DNA of 9,142 nt, taken from Ignavibacteria bacterium (lineage in GTDB: Bacteria; Bacteroidota; Ignavibacteria; Tepidaquicellales; Tepidaquicellaceae). Location: NCBI GenBank assembly GCA_018058125.1, contig JAGPCH010000037.1:1-9142 (forward strand), read 5' to 3'. The translations under genes were made by a program, and so were the position numbers. The notes beneath the pieces were generated by a model. The model was not told where the DNA came from. It saw only the letters and a program-made list of their open reading frames with translations, and ran no database searches. Below, one piece after another: positions 1 through 5,996 of this stretch (position 1 is its first letter; every line of letters starts with the position of its first letter).

Positions 1-366
1 GGCGTATATCTGTCAAATAACAACGGAAATAACTGGACAGCAACTTCCCTTAACAACAAATCGGTATATTCATTAGCCTTAAACGGAAACTATGGTTATG
101 CCGGTACCGGCGGAGGAGTCTATTATTCACTGGACAGCGGATATACATGGACGAGGTCTACTCTGAATAATGATCTGGTATATTCGCTGGCTGTAAACGG
201 CAATGTGGTGTATGCAGGAACTGAATCAAATGGAGTATTTCTATCTTCTGATAACGGATTGAACTGGTCACAACTCAATGACGGATTTCCTTCCGGTATA
301 ACAATTTATTCTTTATACTTATATAAAAACTATGTATATGCAGGAGCTTCGCTGAATGGCGTATAC
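1..366 (+). repeat. Tandem protein-level Asp-box blades
   Basis: Three consecutive units start at about residues 1, 39 and 78 of the partial protein (bases 1, 115 and 232), and a truncated fourth GVY begins near base 358. They are conserved at protein level (GVY-S-x-D-x-G-x-x-W, then VYSLALNGN, then YAGT) but degenerate as DNA. They are structural coding repeats of a beta-propeller, not a DNA satellite or CRISPR array. Confidence 0.8.
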
Positions 367-933
367 AGAAGACCGGTCTTACAATTACCCGTTACATTAA
401 ATCAAAAGATCTTCATTCAGGGATTTTATAATCCTGATACCGATGCAATGGTCAGTGACACAGTATCTGTTTACTTAAGGAATACCTCACCACCATATGA
501 GATTATAGATTTTGCAACTGGAGCAGTAGATTTATCCGGTCATGGATCATTCGAGTTTTTAAATGCTGTCAATGGTATAGACTATTATATACAGCTTGAG
601 CACAGAAATTCAATTGAGACATGGAGCAAGACTCCGCAGCAGTTCACAGCTTCGATGTTAAGTTATGATTTCACAACTGCAAATACACAGGCATTTGGTG
701 ATAACATGGCAAACATCGATGCATCGCCTGTGATATTTGGGATCTACAGTGGTGATGAGAATCAGAACGGCATAGTAGATCTTACCGATGTAGTGAATGT
801 ATCCAATGCAGCGAGTATATTCACAAACGGTTATATCAGCGCTGACATGAACGGGGATAACATTACGGATTTATCCGACATTGTTATTACATCGAATAAT
901 GCGAGTGCGTTTGTTGCTGTTGTTATTCCGTGA
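1..933 (+). CDS. Secreted Asp-box beta-propeller protein with dockerin-like C-terminal module (5' end missing)
   Basis: The frame is open from base 1 to the TGA at 931-933, so this is the last 310 codons of a longer gene; the start lies outside the window. Residues 1-122 hold three propeller blades of about 38-42 residues, each opening with GV-Y/F and carrying an Asp box (S-x-D-x-G-x-x-W): SNNNGNNW at 5-12 (first Asp replaced by Asn), SLDSGYTW at 43-50 and SSDNGLNW at 82-89. Each blade also has a VYSLALNGN..YAGT-like strand pair. Such repeats form sialidase-like or Ycf48-like propellers; catalysis is not implied. From about residue 133 a separate module begins (FIQGF, HRNSIETWSK) and ends in two EF-hand-like loops, DENQNGIVDLTD and DMNGDNITDLSD, and the tail AFVAVVIP. 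The same module closes the gene at 3017-5272. The product is probably exported and surface-located, but its signal peptide is not in view. No enzymatic function is claimed. Confidence 0.9.
   Translation, partial: GVYLSNNNGNNWTATSLNNKSVYSLALNGNYGYAGTGGGVYYSLDSGYTWTRSTLNNDLVYSLAVNGNVVYAGTESNGVFLSSDNGLNWSQLNDGFPSGITIYSLYLYKNYVYAGASLNGVYRRPVLQLPVTLNQKIFIQGFYNPDTDAMVSDTVSVYLRNTSPPYEIIDFATGAVDLSGHGSFEFLNAVNGIDYYIQLEHRNSIETWSKTPQQFTASMLSYDFTTANTQAFGDNMANIDASPVIFGIYSGDENQNGIVDLTDVVNVSNAASIFTNGYISADMNGDNITDLSDIVITSNNASAFVAVVIP
397..933 (+). repeat. Copy 1 of a shared C-terminal module (dockerin-like)
   Basis: This segment of the first gene aligns nearly end to end, at a constant offset of 4336 bases for its first half, with 4733-5272 of the 751-residue protein gene. 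Shared landmarks in order are FIQGF, DTV-V-VRN/RS-TSP, HRNSIETWSKTPQQFTAS, AYGD/AFGDN, GGDENQNGIVDL, DMNGDN and a terminal AFVA-VIP. Calcium-type loops lie at 754-789 and 844-879. At DNA level 601-653 matches 4937-4989 at 47 of 53 bases by eye. The two host proteins are otherwise unrelated. Confidence 0.9.
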
Positions 934-997
934 TTTATTAAATGAGTTAACTCTTTTTATAATGTTACTATTTTAGTATATAGTTTTCATTAATTCA

Positions 998-1033
998 TAG
1001 AGAGGCAAACCGCCACAATGGATTGTCTCTCTA
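998..1033 (+). terminator. Candidate hairpin terminator after the propeller gene
   Basis: TAGAGAGGCAA at 998-1008 can pair with TTGTCTCTCTA at 1023-1033, giving an 11-bp stem with one G-U pair and a 14-base loop, followed by ATGTTTTAAAT. It lies 65 bases after the stop codon in an otherwise AT-rich gap. The following T-run is short, so the terminator role is an inference; it could also be a conserved RNA or DNA element of another kind. The rest of 934-1119 shows nothing I can identify. Confidence 0.4.
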
Positions 1034-1119
1034 ATGTTTTAAATATTATGTATTACTTTCTTCAGATCCGGAGGGAAATAAATCCTTTCAGATTAATTTA
1101 AATTTATATAAATAATCTT

Positions 1120-2601
1120 TCATTTATTATTATCCAGATCAATTTTATCCAACTTTTCAAGAAGCCAGTTTCTTTCACAAACTAAAATTTCTTTCAATAG
1201 ATTTTTTCGCAAAAGCCCTGACTCGTTTTTATCATATAAAGATCTGATCTTATAAATTTTTTGAAAATATTTTAAGTAATTTGAAAAGATATCTTTAACA
1301 TCTTTAGACATATGTTTCGAATTTTTAATAAAGTGCTTAAAAGTGTCAATAAGTGAATAGATCTGATCAGTCATATCAAGTTCGTAATATATTCTCAGCA
1401 TAAAAATTTTGACATCCGTTTTAAAACCCACAAGATCATATTTAATTTTTGAAATATGATCAAGAGATTTTTCAAATTCTCCTCTACCATAACAAATTAC
1501 TGCTTTAGAATAAAACATCATATTATCTCTTAATTCGGGCTGAAGTTCATTCGTATATTCATTTACAAATTTGTCAGCCCAGTTAAACCTTTTAAGTCTG
1601 TTCGAAAATAATATCACATTTCTGTAAAAATCCGGCTGCATATAATCATCTTCAGAAATTTTATATGCTTTATCATCCAGACAGGAAACCATAATTGAAA
1701 AAAATTCTTTATTTTTTTCGTTATCACTTTTTCTGTGAACATCTATAATATTCATAAGATCAGAATAATAGTAATTTAAATCTTTGCGGTTTATCCCGGA
1801 TTTATTTTCAAAAAATAACTTTTTTGCTTTTTTGTAAAACTCTTTATCGTAATTATTTATCAAACTTAAGTAGACTAAATAATTGAAACAAATATTAACA
1901 TAAACTGGAGCTCCTTTGAAAACGTCAATTATTTTTTCCATATCAATTGAATTTAAGTAAACATCTATAGAAGTGTTTCCGGTTTTAATGTCATTGAATG
2001 TTTCAGTAAGAAATTTTGTCTTTGCAGATCTGAGTAAGTTGATAAGAAAAAATGAAGAAGTGATTTCAGTATTTTCAAAATTTTTTTCGAGATAGGACTT
2101 AAGATCACGCTTAAGTGAATAATATCTGGAATTTATGTTTCCGAGGAGTATATGTTCGATTTCATCCTGTCCCCATAATTTTTCATGATCTTTAAGATCT
2201 TTATAAGCAGTTGGTAAATATTGTTCATAATATTTTAAAAGATTTTTATCAAGTAAAGATTCCAGCATTGTTCTGTTTTTCAGAATATTATTATTTCTTA
2301 TCTCTGAGATAAAAATAAACTCTTCAACTGATTTCAAAAGATAAGATGAAATTGATCTGAAATTATTCTGGGCTTTTTTATCAGAAAAATCCGTACCCGG
2401 ATATAATTCATTAAAAATAATTTTTTCATTAAAGCTGTCAGACTTTAAATCCTGATGGTGTTTTTTTAAAACTTTAAACAAAGGCAGGGGATCTCTGTTT
2501 CGTTTAAAATAAGGTGAGGAAAGATACTTATCTAATTCATTCATTTCTCCTTTAGAAAAAGTATTCAGATAAACTATAAGTTTAGTTTCTTTATATTTCA
2601 T
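1120..2601 (-). CDS. Lineage-specific helical protein of unknown function
   Basis: 493 codons from ATG (2601-2599) to TGA. It has no signal peptide or membrane segment, so it is probably cytoplasmic. The protein is rich in Lys, Asn, Leu and Ile and reads as almost entirely alpha-helical, with helical pairs such as residues 360-420 (YGRGEFEKSLDHISKIKYDLV, then YELDMTDQIYSLIDTF) reminiscent of TPR-like solenoids. The N-terminus is the most recognisable part: LNTFSKGEMNELDKYLSSPYFKRN at about 12-35, then LPLFKVLKK, then LYPG at 66-69. From memory, Bacteroidota and Ignavibacteriota genomes carry hypothetical proteins with this kind of start (short helix, SPYFN-like motif, Leu-rich helix); I know of no assigned function. 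It is transcribed away from the small gene at 2764, with a 162-base intergenic gap. No catalytic motif was found, so no function is assigned. Confidence 0.85.
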   Translation of the reverse strand: MKYKETKLIVYLNTFSKGEMNELDKYLSSPYFKRNRDPLPLFKVLKKHHQDLKSDSFNEKIIFNELYPGTDFSDKKAQNNFRSISSYLLKSVEEFIFISEIRNNNILKNRTMLESLLDKNLLKYYEQYLPTAYKDLKDHEKLWGQDEIEHILLGNINSRYYSLKRDLKSYLEKNFENTEITSSFFLINLLRSAKTKFLTETFNDIKTGNTSIDVYLNSIDMEKIIDVFKGAPVYVNICFNYLVYLSLINNYDKEFYKKAKKLFFENKSGINRKDLNYYYSDLMNIIDVHRKSDNEKNKEFFSIMVSCLDDKAYKISEDDYMQPDFYRNVILFSNRLKRFNWADKFVNEYTNELQPELRDNMMFYSKAVICYGRGEFEKSLDHISKIKYDLVGFKTDVKIFMLRIYYELDMTDQIYSLIDTFKHFIKNSKHMSKDVKDIFSNYLKYFQKIYKIRSLYDKNESGLLRKNLLKEILVCERNWLLEKLDKIDLDNNK

Positions 2602-2763
2602 TCTAAAATTTTATTTCCATAACAAAATAACAAAAAAATAGTTGATTTTCTCTTCTAATTCAATCTTTATAAACTTTTTGAAACAGAATACAATAACAAA
2701 CACGAATAAAATTCTTTGCAAATACCATACTACATATTTAATTTAGCTGTAAATCAACTGACA

Positions 2764-2985
2764 ATGAAAGAAACTGAAAGAAAAAAAATAAACGAAAATT
2801 TAAAATCAATAATAAATGAAGCTGTTAATGTACTGCCGACAGGGGAGATGTTAGCTTTGATAAATCTTTCTGCAAGAGCCGAATTGCATTTTAAGAAAAA
2901 CAATAAGAGTAATAGCGAAGCAATTATTGATATTAATAATATGATAAAAGAATACAGTCAATTTTTAAATAAAAATAATTCTTAA
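2764..2985 (+). CDS. Small helical protein of unknown function
   Basis: 73 codons from ATG at 2764 to TAA. The frame stays open back to a TTG at 2716, but I prefer the ATG: the residues between (IPYYIFNLAVNQLT) look unlike the charged helical body, and TTG starts are uncommon. The product begins MKETERKKINENLKSI, continues with a Leu/Ala-rich helix around LPTGEMLALINLSARAELHF, and ends with a Lys/Asn-rich helix. It has no signal peptide and no Cys or His cluster. It sits 31 bases before the secreted 751-residue protein on the same strand, so the two could be co-transcribed, and is divergent from the 493-residue gene. I do not recognise the family. The reality of the gene rests on length, helical composition and position, so confidence is moderate. 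Confidence 0.55.
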   Translation: MKETERKKINENLKSIINEAVNVLPTGEMLALINLSARAELHFKKNNKSNSEAIIDINNMIKEYSQFLNKNNS

Positions 2986-3016
2986 TAATATTTTAAAAAA
3001 CTAAACCAAAACAAAA

Positions 3017-5272
3017 ATGAAAACACTAGTATCTCCTTTATCCGCAGTAAACCGGATGAGCATCAAGTTCAAAAAGAATGGACTTATAGTTACTATCATT
3101 TTTATTCTTGCAGGAACTATTTCATTGTATGCTCAGCCAAATCAAACTTCAATATTCAGTACACGCGAGACTGAATCAAAAGAACTAAAAGAACTTTTTA
3201 ATTCTGTTCGTCAAAGTCAGGAAGAGACTGATGCTTTACCAAACATGTATGATTTTAAAAGCAAAGCTAAAAAAGGACTCGGCTTTATGAGTCCCGGAAG
3301 TAAAGTTATAAATTTGAGATATGAGAAGATCACAGAATGGTCAGAATCAACTTCCCGACTTTTTTATGCTTATCTACTGGATCTGCATAAAGATGAAATG
3401 GACAGAATGGTTCCCGGATCAATAGAAGCTGTAATTACAGACTTTGAGAACAAACAATGTAAGGCAGGTATTCTGGTATGGGAGATCGGAAATAACGAGG
3501 AATCCAGATTAATTAACTCAATAGTAATATTTGATGAGAACTGGAATGTTTTATTTGACTCTGAGTTAATCAATTTTATCGTTGGTGTCAGCGAGGGTGA
3601 TGAATCTTTAAACGAAACCGGCGAAAATACATCTGACATGTCAGGTAGTTTAAATAATCAAAAGAGCAGTGTAATTGCTCGTAATTACTGGGTTCACGGG
3701 ACTTTTGGATCACTTAATCATTATAATCAGGTTGACGGAACTGCAATAGTTCCGCCATATATAACTGCTGCCACAAACGATGCTGATTTCAATTTTTATA
3801 CAGATCAGATTTATATTATTCGAAGATTAATTGATCCATTAGCTCCACCTACAGATCCGTGTTTATATTTTGGTAGCGGAGGACAGATAGCAAATTTATA
3901 TTCAAATGCTGTTCCATTTGAAAGTTCCGTAAATCTTTATCAACTCAGAGATGATAAATTTAATGACGGAACTTATCAGGTATCAGGATCCAGTGGTCAT
4001 TCATGGAGTTTTGAGTTTGATTTTTCAGTGAGTGCCGGTCCGTTTGGATTGGGAATCACTCCTGTTTCAAATGCAGAAAGATTTACTCTCACCTCACCCG
4101 GATTTTCAGAAGTAAATCTAAATAATTATGTATACTATTATCTTCCCGGAAATACTTACAGAGCTCTTTTTTATAATGGAGGAAGCTTAAACATGAACGA
4201 TTTTAATCTTCTCACAGGTGATAGTTATGGTGAAATAGGATATGTAGATGTTGCATTGCCAATGCAGGTTGCTTATTGGAGTTATGCCGTATTATATCCT
4301 ATTTCTTTCACAGGAAAAACTTTAAACATCTCAAATGTAGAATACATCAGAGGAGATCACATCTATCAGCCGACATATACTTTAACTTCCTCAAATTATA
4401 ATATTCAGAATAATCAAATTGATACAATAACAGCTAAAATAAAAAATAACAGTTATTATGTAGATCTTGAAGGCGGCAGTGTTTCAATGGATGTTTCGTC
4501 ATTAGGTGATAAGTTAACATTGTTATCGCCGGCGACTTTGCAAATCGGAAATATTGGAACGAGAGTTACAAAAGAGTTTAAATTTATTGTTCGAGGCAAT
4601 TCAAATGGTATAGTTACACCACAAGTAAATATCTCATCACTGGGATGGGGATACCCTGTGCCGCCGGATGTAATTATAAATAATATAGTCAGTATAGATG
4701 AAAATATTGAAGTAGGACCAACTATAAAAACACTTTCACTGAATATGTTCATACAGGGATTTTTTAATACTTCAACAAATCTAATGGAGCCTGATACAGT
4801 TAATGTGTATGTGCGAAGCAACACTTCGCCATTTGCAATAATAGATTCAGCTAAAACAAATATCACTTCAGACGGTGACGGAATATTCACCTTTGCCAAT
4901 GCAGATAATGGTACTCCTTATTTTATAGAAGTAAGACACAGAAATTCGATCGAGACATGGAGCAAGACACCTCAACAGTTCACAGCATCTTCTCTGACAT
5001 ATAATCTCTCACAATCAGAAACAACTGCATACGGAGATAATCTTGCTGAGGTGAAACCGGCTCCGGATGCAATTTATGCGATCTATGGCGGTGATGAGAA
5101 TCAGAATGGAATTGTAGATCTTTCGGATATTGTGAATGTGTCAAACGCAGCGGGTTCGTTTACAACAGGTTATGTTTCTTCGGATATGAACGGAGATAAC
5201 ATAGTTGATCTTTCGGATCTGGTGCTGACTTCTAATAATGCAAATGCGTTTGTGGCGGCGGTTATTCCTTAA
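3017..5272 (+). CDS. Large secreted beta-rich protein with dockerin-like C-terminal module
   Basis: 751 codons from ATG at 3017 to TAA. The start follows an A-rich leader (ACTAAACCAAAACAAAA) typical of this phylum. A second in-frame ATG at 3056 would leave a more usual signal peptide (SIKFKKNGLIVTIIFILAG, cleavage near LYAQ at 37-40), so either start is possible. Residues about 50-190 form a mixed alpha/beta region with LRYEKITEW and FDENWNVLFDSE. Residues 191-218 are a Ser/Asn/acidic linker, and 220-450 are a Tyr/Asn-rich beta region beginning YWVHGTFGSLNHYNQVDG. Residues about 451-565 resemble an Ig-like or CARDB-like beta-sandwich. Residues 573-751 are the module shared with the gene at 1-933, with loops DENQNGIVDLSD (693-704) and DMNGDNIVDLSD (723-734) and the ending AFVAAVIP. 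The product is probably cell-surface or secreted; I recognise no enzyme motif. It ends against the palindrome pair at 5272-5360. Confidence 0.92.
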   Translation: MKTLVSPLSAVNRMSIKFKKNGLIVTIIFILAGTISLYAQPNQTSIFSTRETESKELKELFNSVRQSQEETDALPNMYDFKSKAKKGLGFMSPGSKVINLRYEKITEWSESTSRLFYAYLLDLHKDEMDRMVPGSIEAVITDFENKQCKAGILVWEIGNNEESRLINSIVIFDENWNVLFDSELINFIVGVSEGDESLNETGENTSDMSGSLNNQKSSVIARNYWVHGTFGSLNHYNQVDGTAIVPPYITAATNDADFNFYTDQIYIIRRLIDPLAPPTDPCLYFGSGGQIANLYSNAVPFESSVNLYQLRDDKFNDGTYQVSGSSGHSWSFEFDFSVSAGPFGLGITPVSNAERFTLTSPGFSEVNLNNYVYYYLPGNTYRALFYNGGSLNMNDFNLLTGDSYGEIGYVDVALPMQVAYWSYAVLYPISFTGKTLNISNVEYIRGDHIYQPTYTLTSSNYNIQNNQIDTITAKIKNNSYYVDLEGGSVSMDVSSLGDKLTLLSPATLQIGNIGTRVTKEFKFIVRGNSNGIVTPQVNISSLGWGYPVPPDVIINNIVSIDENIEVGPTIKTLSLNMFIQGFFNTSTNLMEPDTVNVYVRSNTSPFAIIDSAKTNITSDGDGIFTFANADNGTPYFIEVRHRNSIETWSKTPQQFTASSLTYNLSQSETTAYGDNLAEVKPAPDAIYAIYGGDENQNGIVDLSDIVNVSNAAGSFTTGYVSSDMNGDNIVDLSDLVLTSNNANAFVAAVIP
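4733..5272 (+). repeat. Copy 2 of the shared C-terminal module (dockerin-like)
   Basis: This is the partner of 397-933. EF-hand-like loops are at 5093-5128 and 5183-5218; in each, Asp or Asn occupies positions 1, 3, 5 and 12 of a D-x-N-x-N/D-G/N loop, as in dockerin calcium sites. The domain before the loops contains HRNSIETWSK and probably folds as a small beta-sandwich. The two copies lie about 3.8 kb apart in direct orientation. Confidence 0.9.
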
Positions 5273-5315
5273 TACATTCATTGCCGTTGGCTTTAGCCAA
5301 CGGCAATGAATGTAT
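5272..5315. repeat. Perfect 21-bp-arm palindrome (REP-like)
   Basis: Bases 5272-5292 are the exact reverse complement of 5295-5315, leaving a 2-base TT centre. The core is GCCGTTGGCT/AGCCAACGGC, flanked by AATGAATGTAT-type outer arms. The left arm begins on the last base of the TAA stop of the 751-residue gene. No T-run follows on either strand, which fits a repetitive extragenic palindrome better than a standard intrinsic terminator, although the RNA hairpin could still end or protect transcripts of the convergent genes. Confidence 0.85.
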
Positions 5316-5321
5316 GCGTTG

Positions 5322-5360
5322 TATCTTAATATCCGTTGGCTAAAACCAACGGCAAAGATA
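5322..5360. repeat. Second, related hairpin of the palindrome pair
   Basis: CCGTTGG at 5333-5339 pairs with CCAACGG at 5346-5352 around a 6-base CTAAAA loop; an outer TATCTT (5322-5327) can pair with AAGATA (5355-5360). It shares the CCGTTGGC core with the palindrome at 5272-5315, but its outer arms differ and are imperfect. Together the two hairpins fill the 90-base gap between the convergent genes, and the rhodanese stop codon starts at 5365 on the minus strand. Reads as a diverged second copy of the same REP-like element. Confidence 0.75.
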
Positions 5361-5362
5361 TA

Positions 5363-5818
5363 TTATCTTGAAAAATCAAGCGGCAGATCGTTTGACTGCC
5401 ATTCTGTAATACCTCCCGAAACATTGTGAGCTTCTATGAATTTCATGTTCTCCATTATCTTTACAGCTTTTCCGCTTCTGTTACCTACACGGCAATATAC
5501 AATATATTTTTTGTTCCTATCCAGTTTTGAGAGTTGATCTTCAAAGTCCGGTGAATTGAAATTTATCAGTAAACTGCCTTTGATATGAGATGTCCGGTAT
5601 TCTTCAGGAGTCCTTACATCAAGTAAAATAATTCCGGAATTGTTTTGGTTGTCTTTAATATTATCATATGCTTTATAAACGGAATAATCGCTGAAATTAT
5701 TCTCTGACGGGTCATTTAAATTATTCGAATTATCATCTGAGTTTTTTCTGGAAGTATCTGAACAGGACAGCAGTAAAAAAGGTATTAAAAAATATAAACA
5801 AAATTTAAAGCTTTTCAT
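5363..5818 (-). CDS. Rhodanese-domain lipoprotein
   Basis: 151 codons from ATG (5818-5816) to TAA (5365-5363). Residues 1-19 are a lipoprotein signal (KSFKFCLYFLIPFLLLSC) with the lipobox Cys at 19, so the mature protein is anchored to a membrane facing the periplasm or surface. Residues 20-45 are a Ser/Asn/Asp-rich tether. A single rhodanese domain fills 46-151, with LDVRTPEEY (66-74), HIKGSLLINF (78-87), the active-site loop CRVGNRSG (catalytic Cys109) and the ending GGITEWQSNDLPL. The length is usual for one-domain rhodaneses. This family moves sulfane sulfur from donors such as thiosulfate or persulfides through a Cys persulfide; the substrate here is unknown. It is divergent from the ion-channel gene across 178 bases and convergent with the 751-residue gene. 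No redox or sulfur gene lies beside it to narrow its role. Confidence 0.93.
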   Translation of the reverse strand: MKSFKFCLYFLIPFLLLSCSDTSRKNSDDNSNNLNDPSENNFSDYSVYKAYDNIKDNQNNSGIILLDVRTPEEYRTSHIKGSLLINFNSPDFEDQLSKLDRNKKYIVYCRVGNRSGKAVKIMENMKFIEAHNVSGGITEWQSNDLPLDFSR

Positions 5819-5913
5819 CAGGCTTTATATTTTAGGTTTCTATAAAATACTAAAAATGGTTTTTACATGCCTATGAATTTTAAAGTTATATACCTGCTGT
5901 AAACATTGTAATC

Positions 5914-5927
5914 TTCATAATTATGAA
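5914..5927. promoter_or_regulatory. 14-bp perfect palindrome between divergent genes (possible operator)
   Basis: TTCATAATTATGAA is its own reverse complement. It lies in the 178-base region between the divergent starts of the rhodanese lipoprotein (5818) and the ion channel (5997), and the half-site TTCATAAT recurs at 5975-5982, 15 bases before the channel ATG. This would suit a regulator binding site, but the region is very AT-rich and such palindromes can arise by chance. I could not identify a convincing TTTG/TAnnTTTG-type promoter for either gene. Confidence 0.3.
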
Positions 5928-5996
5928 ATTGAGTTTTTATTTTTCGATCCAAGTCTTATTTTATAAAATCTCATTTCATAATAAATTAATATCCGA

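Noticed and set aside
1..366. Possible tandem DNA repeat or CRISPR-like array
   Set aside because: The periodicity is in the protein (Asp-box blades); DNA units are degenerate, in frame and without spacers.
2716..2763. TTG start extending the small protein by 16 residues
   Set aside because: An ATG is available in frame at 2764 and the added residues differ in character from the rest; no ribosome binding site favours the TTG.
3370..3639. Minus-strand open frame of 89 codons
   Set aside because: Lies wholly inside the 751-residue gene on the opposite strand, with Ser/Ile-rich sequence typical of an antisense shadow and no recognisable motif.
4456..4899. Minus-strand open frame of 147 codons
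   Set aside because: Antisense to the Ig-like region and shared module, which are clearly coding on the plus strand because the module is conserved as protein in another gene.
5958..5969. 12-bp palindrome ATTTTATAAAAT before the channel gene
   Set aside because: Composed only of A and T in an AT-rich region, so chance is a sufficient explanation; it could at most be part of a promoter.
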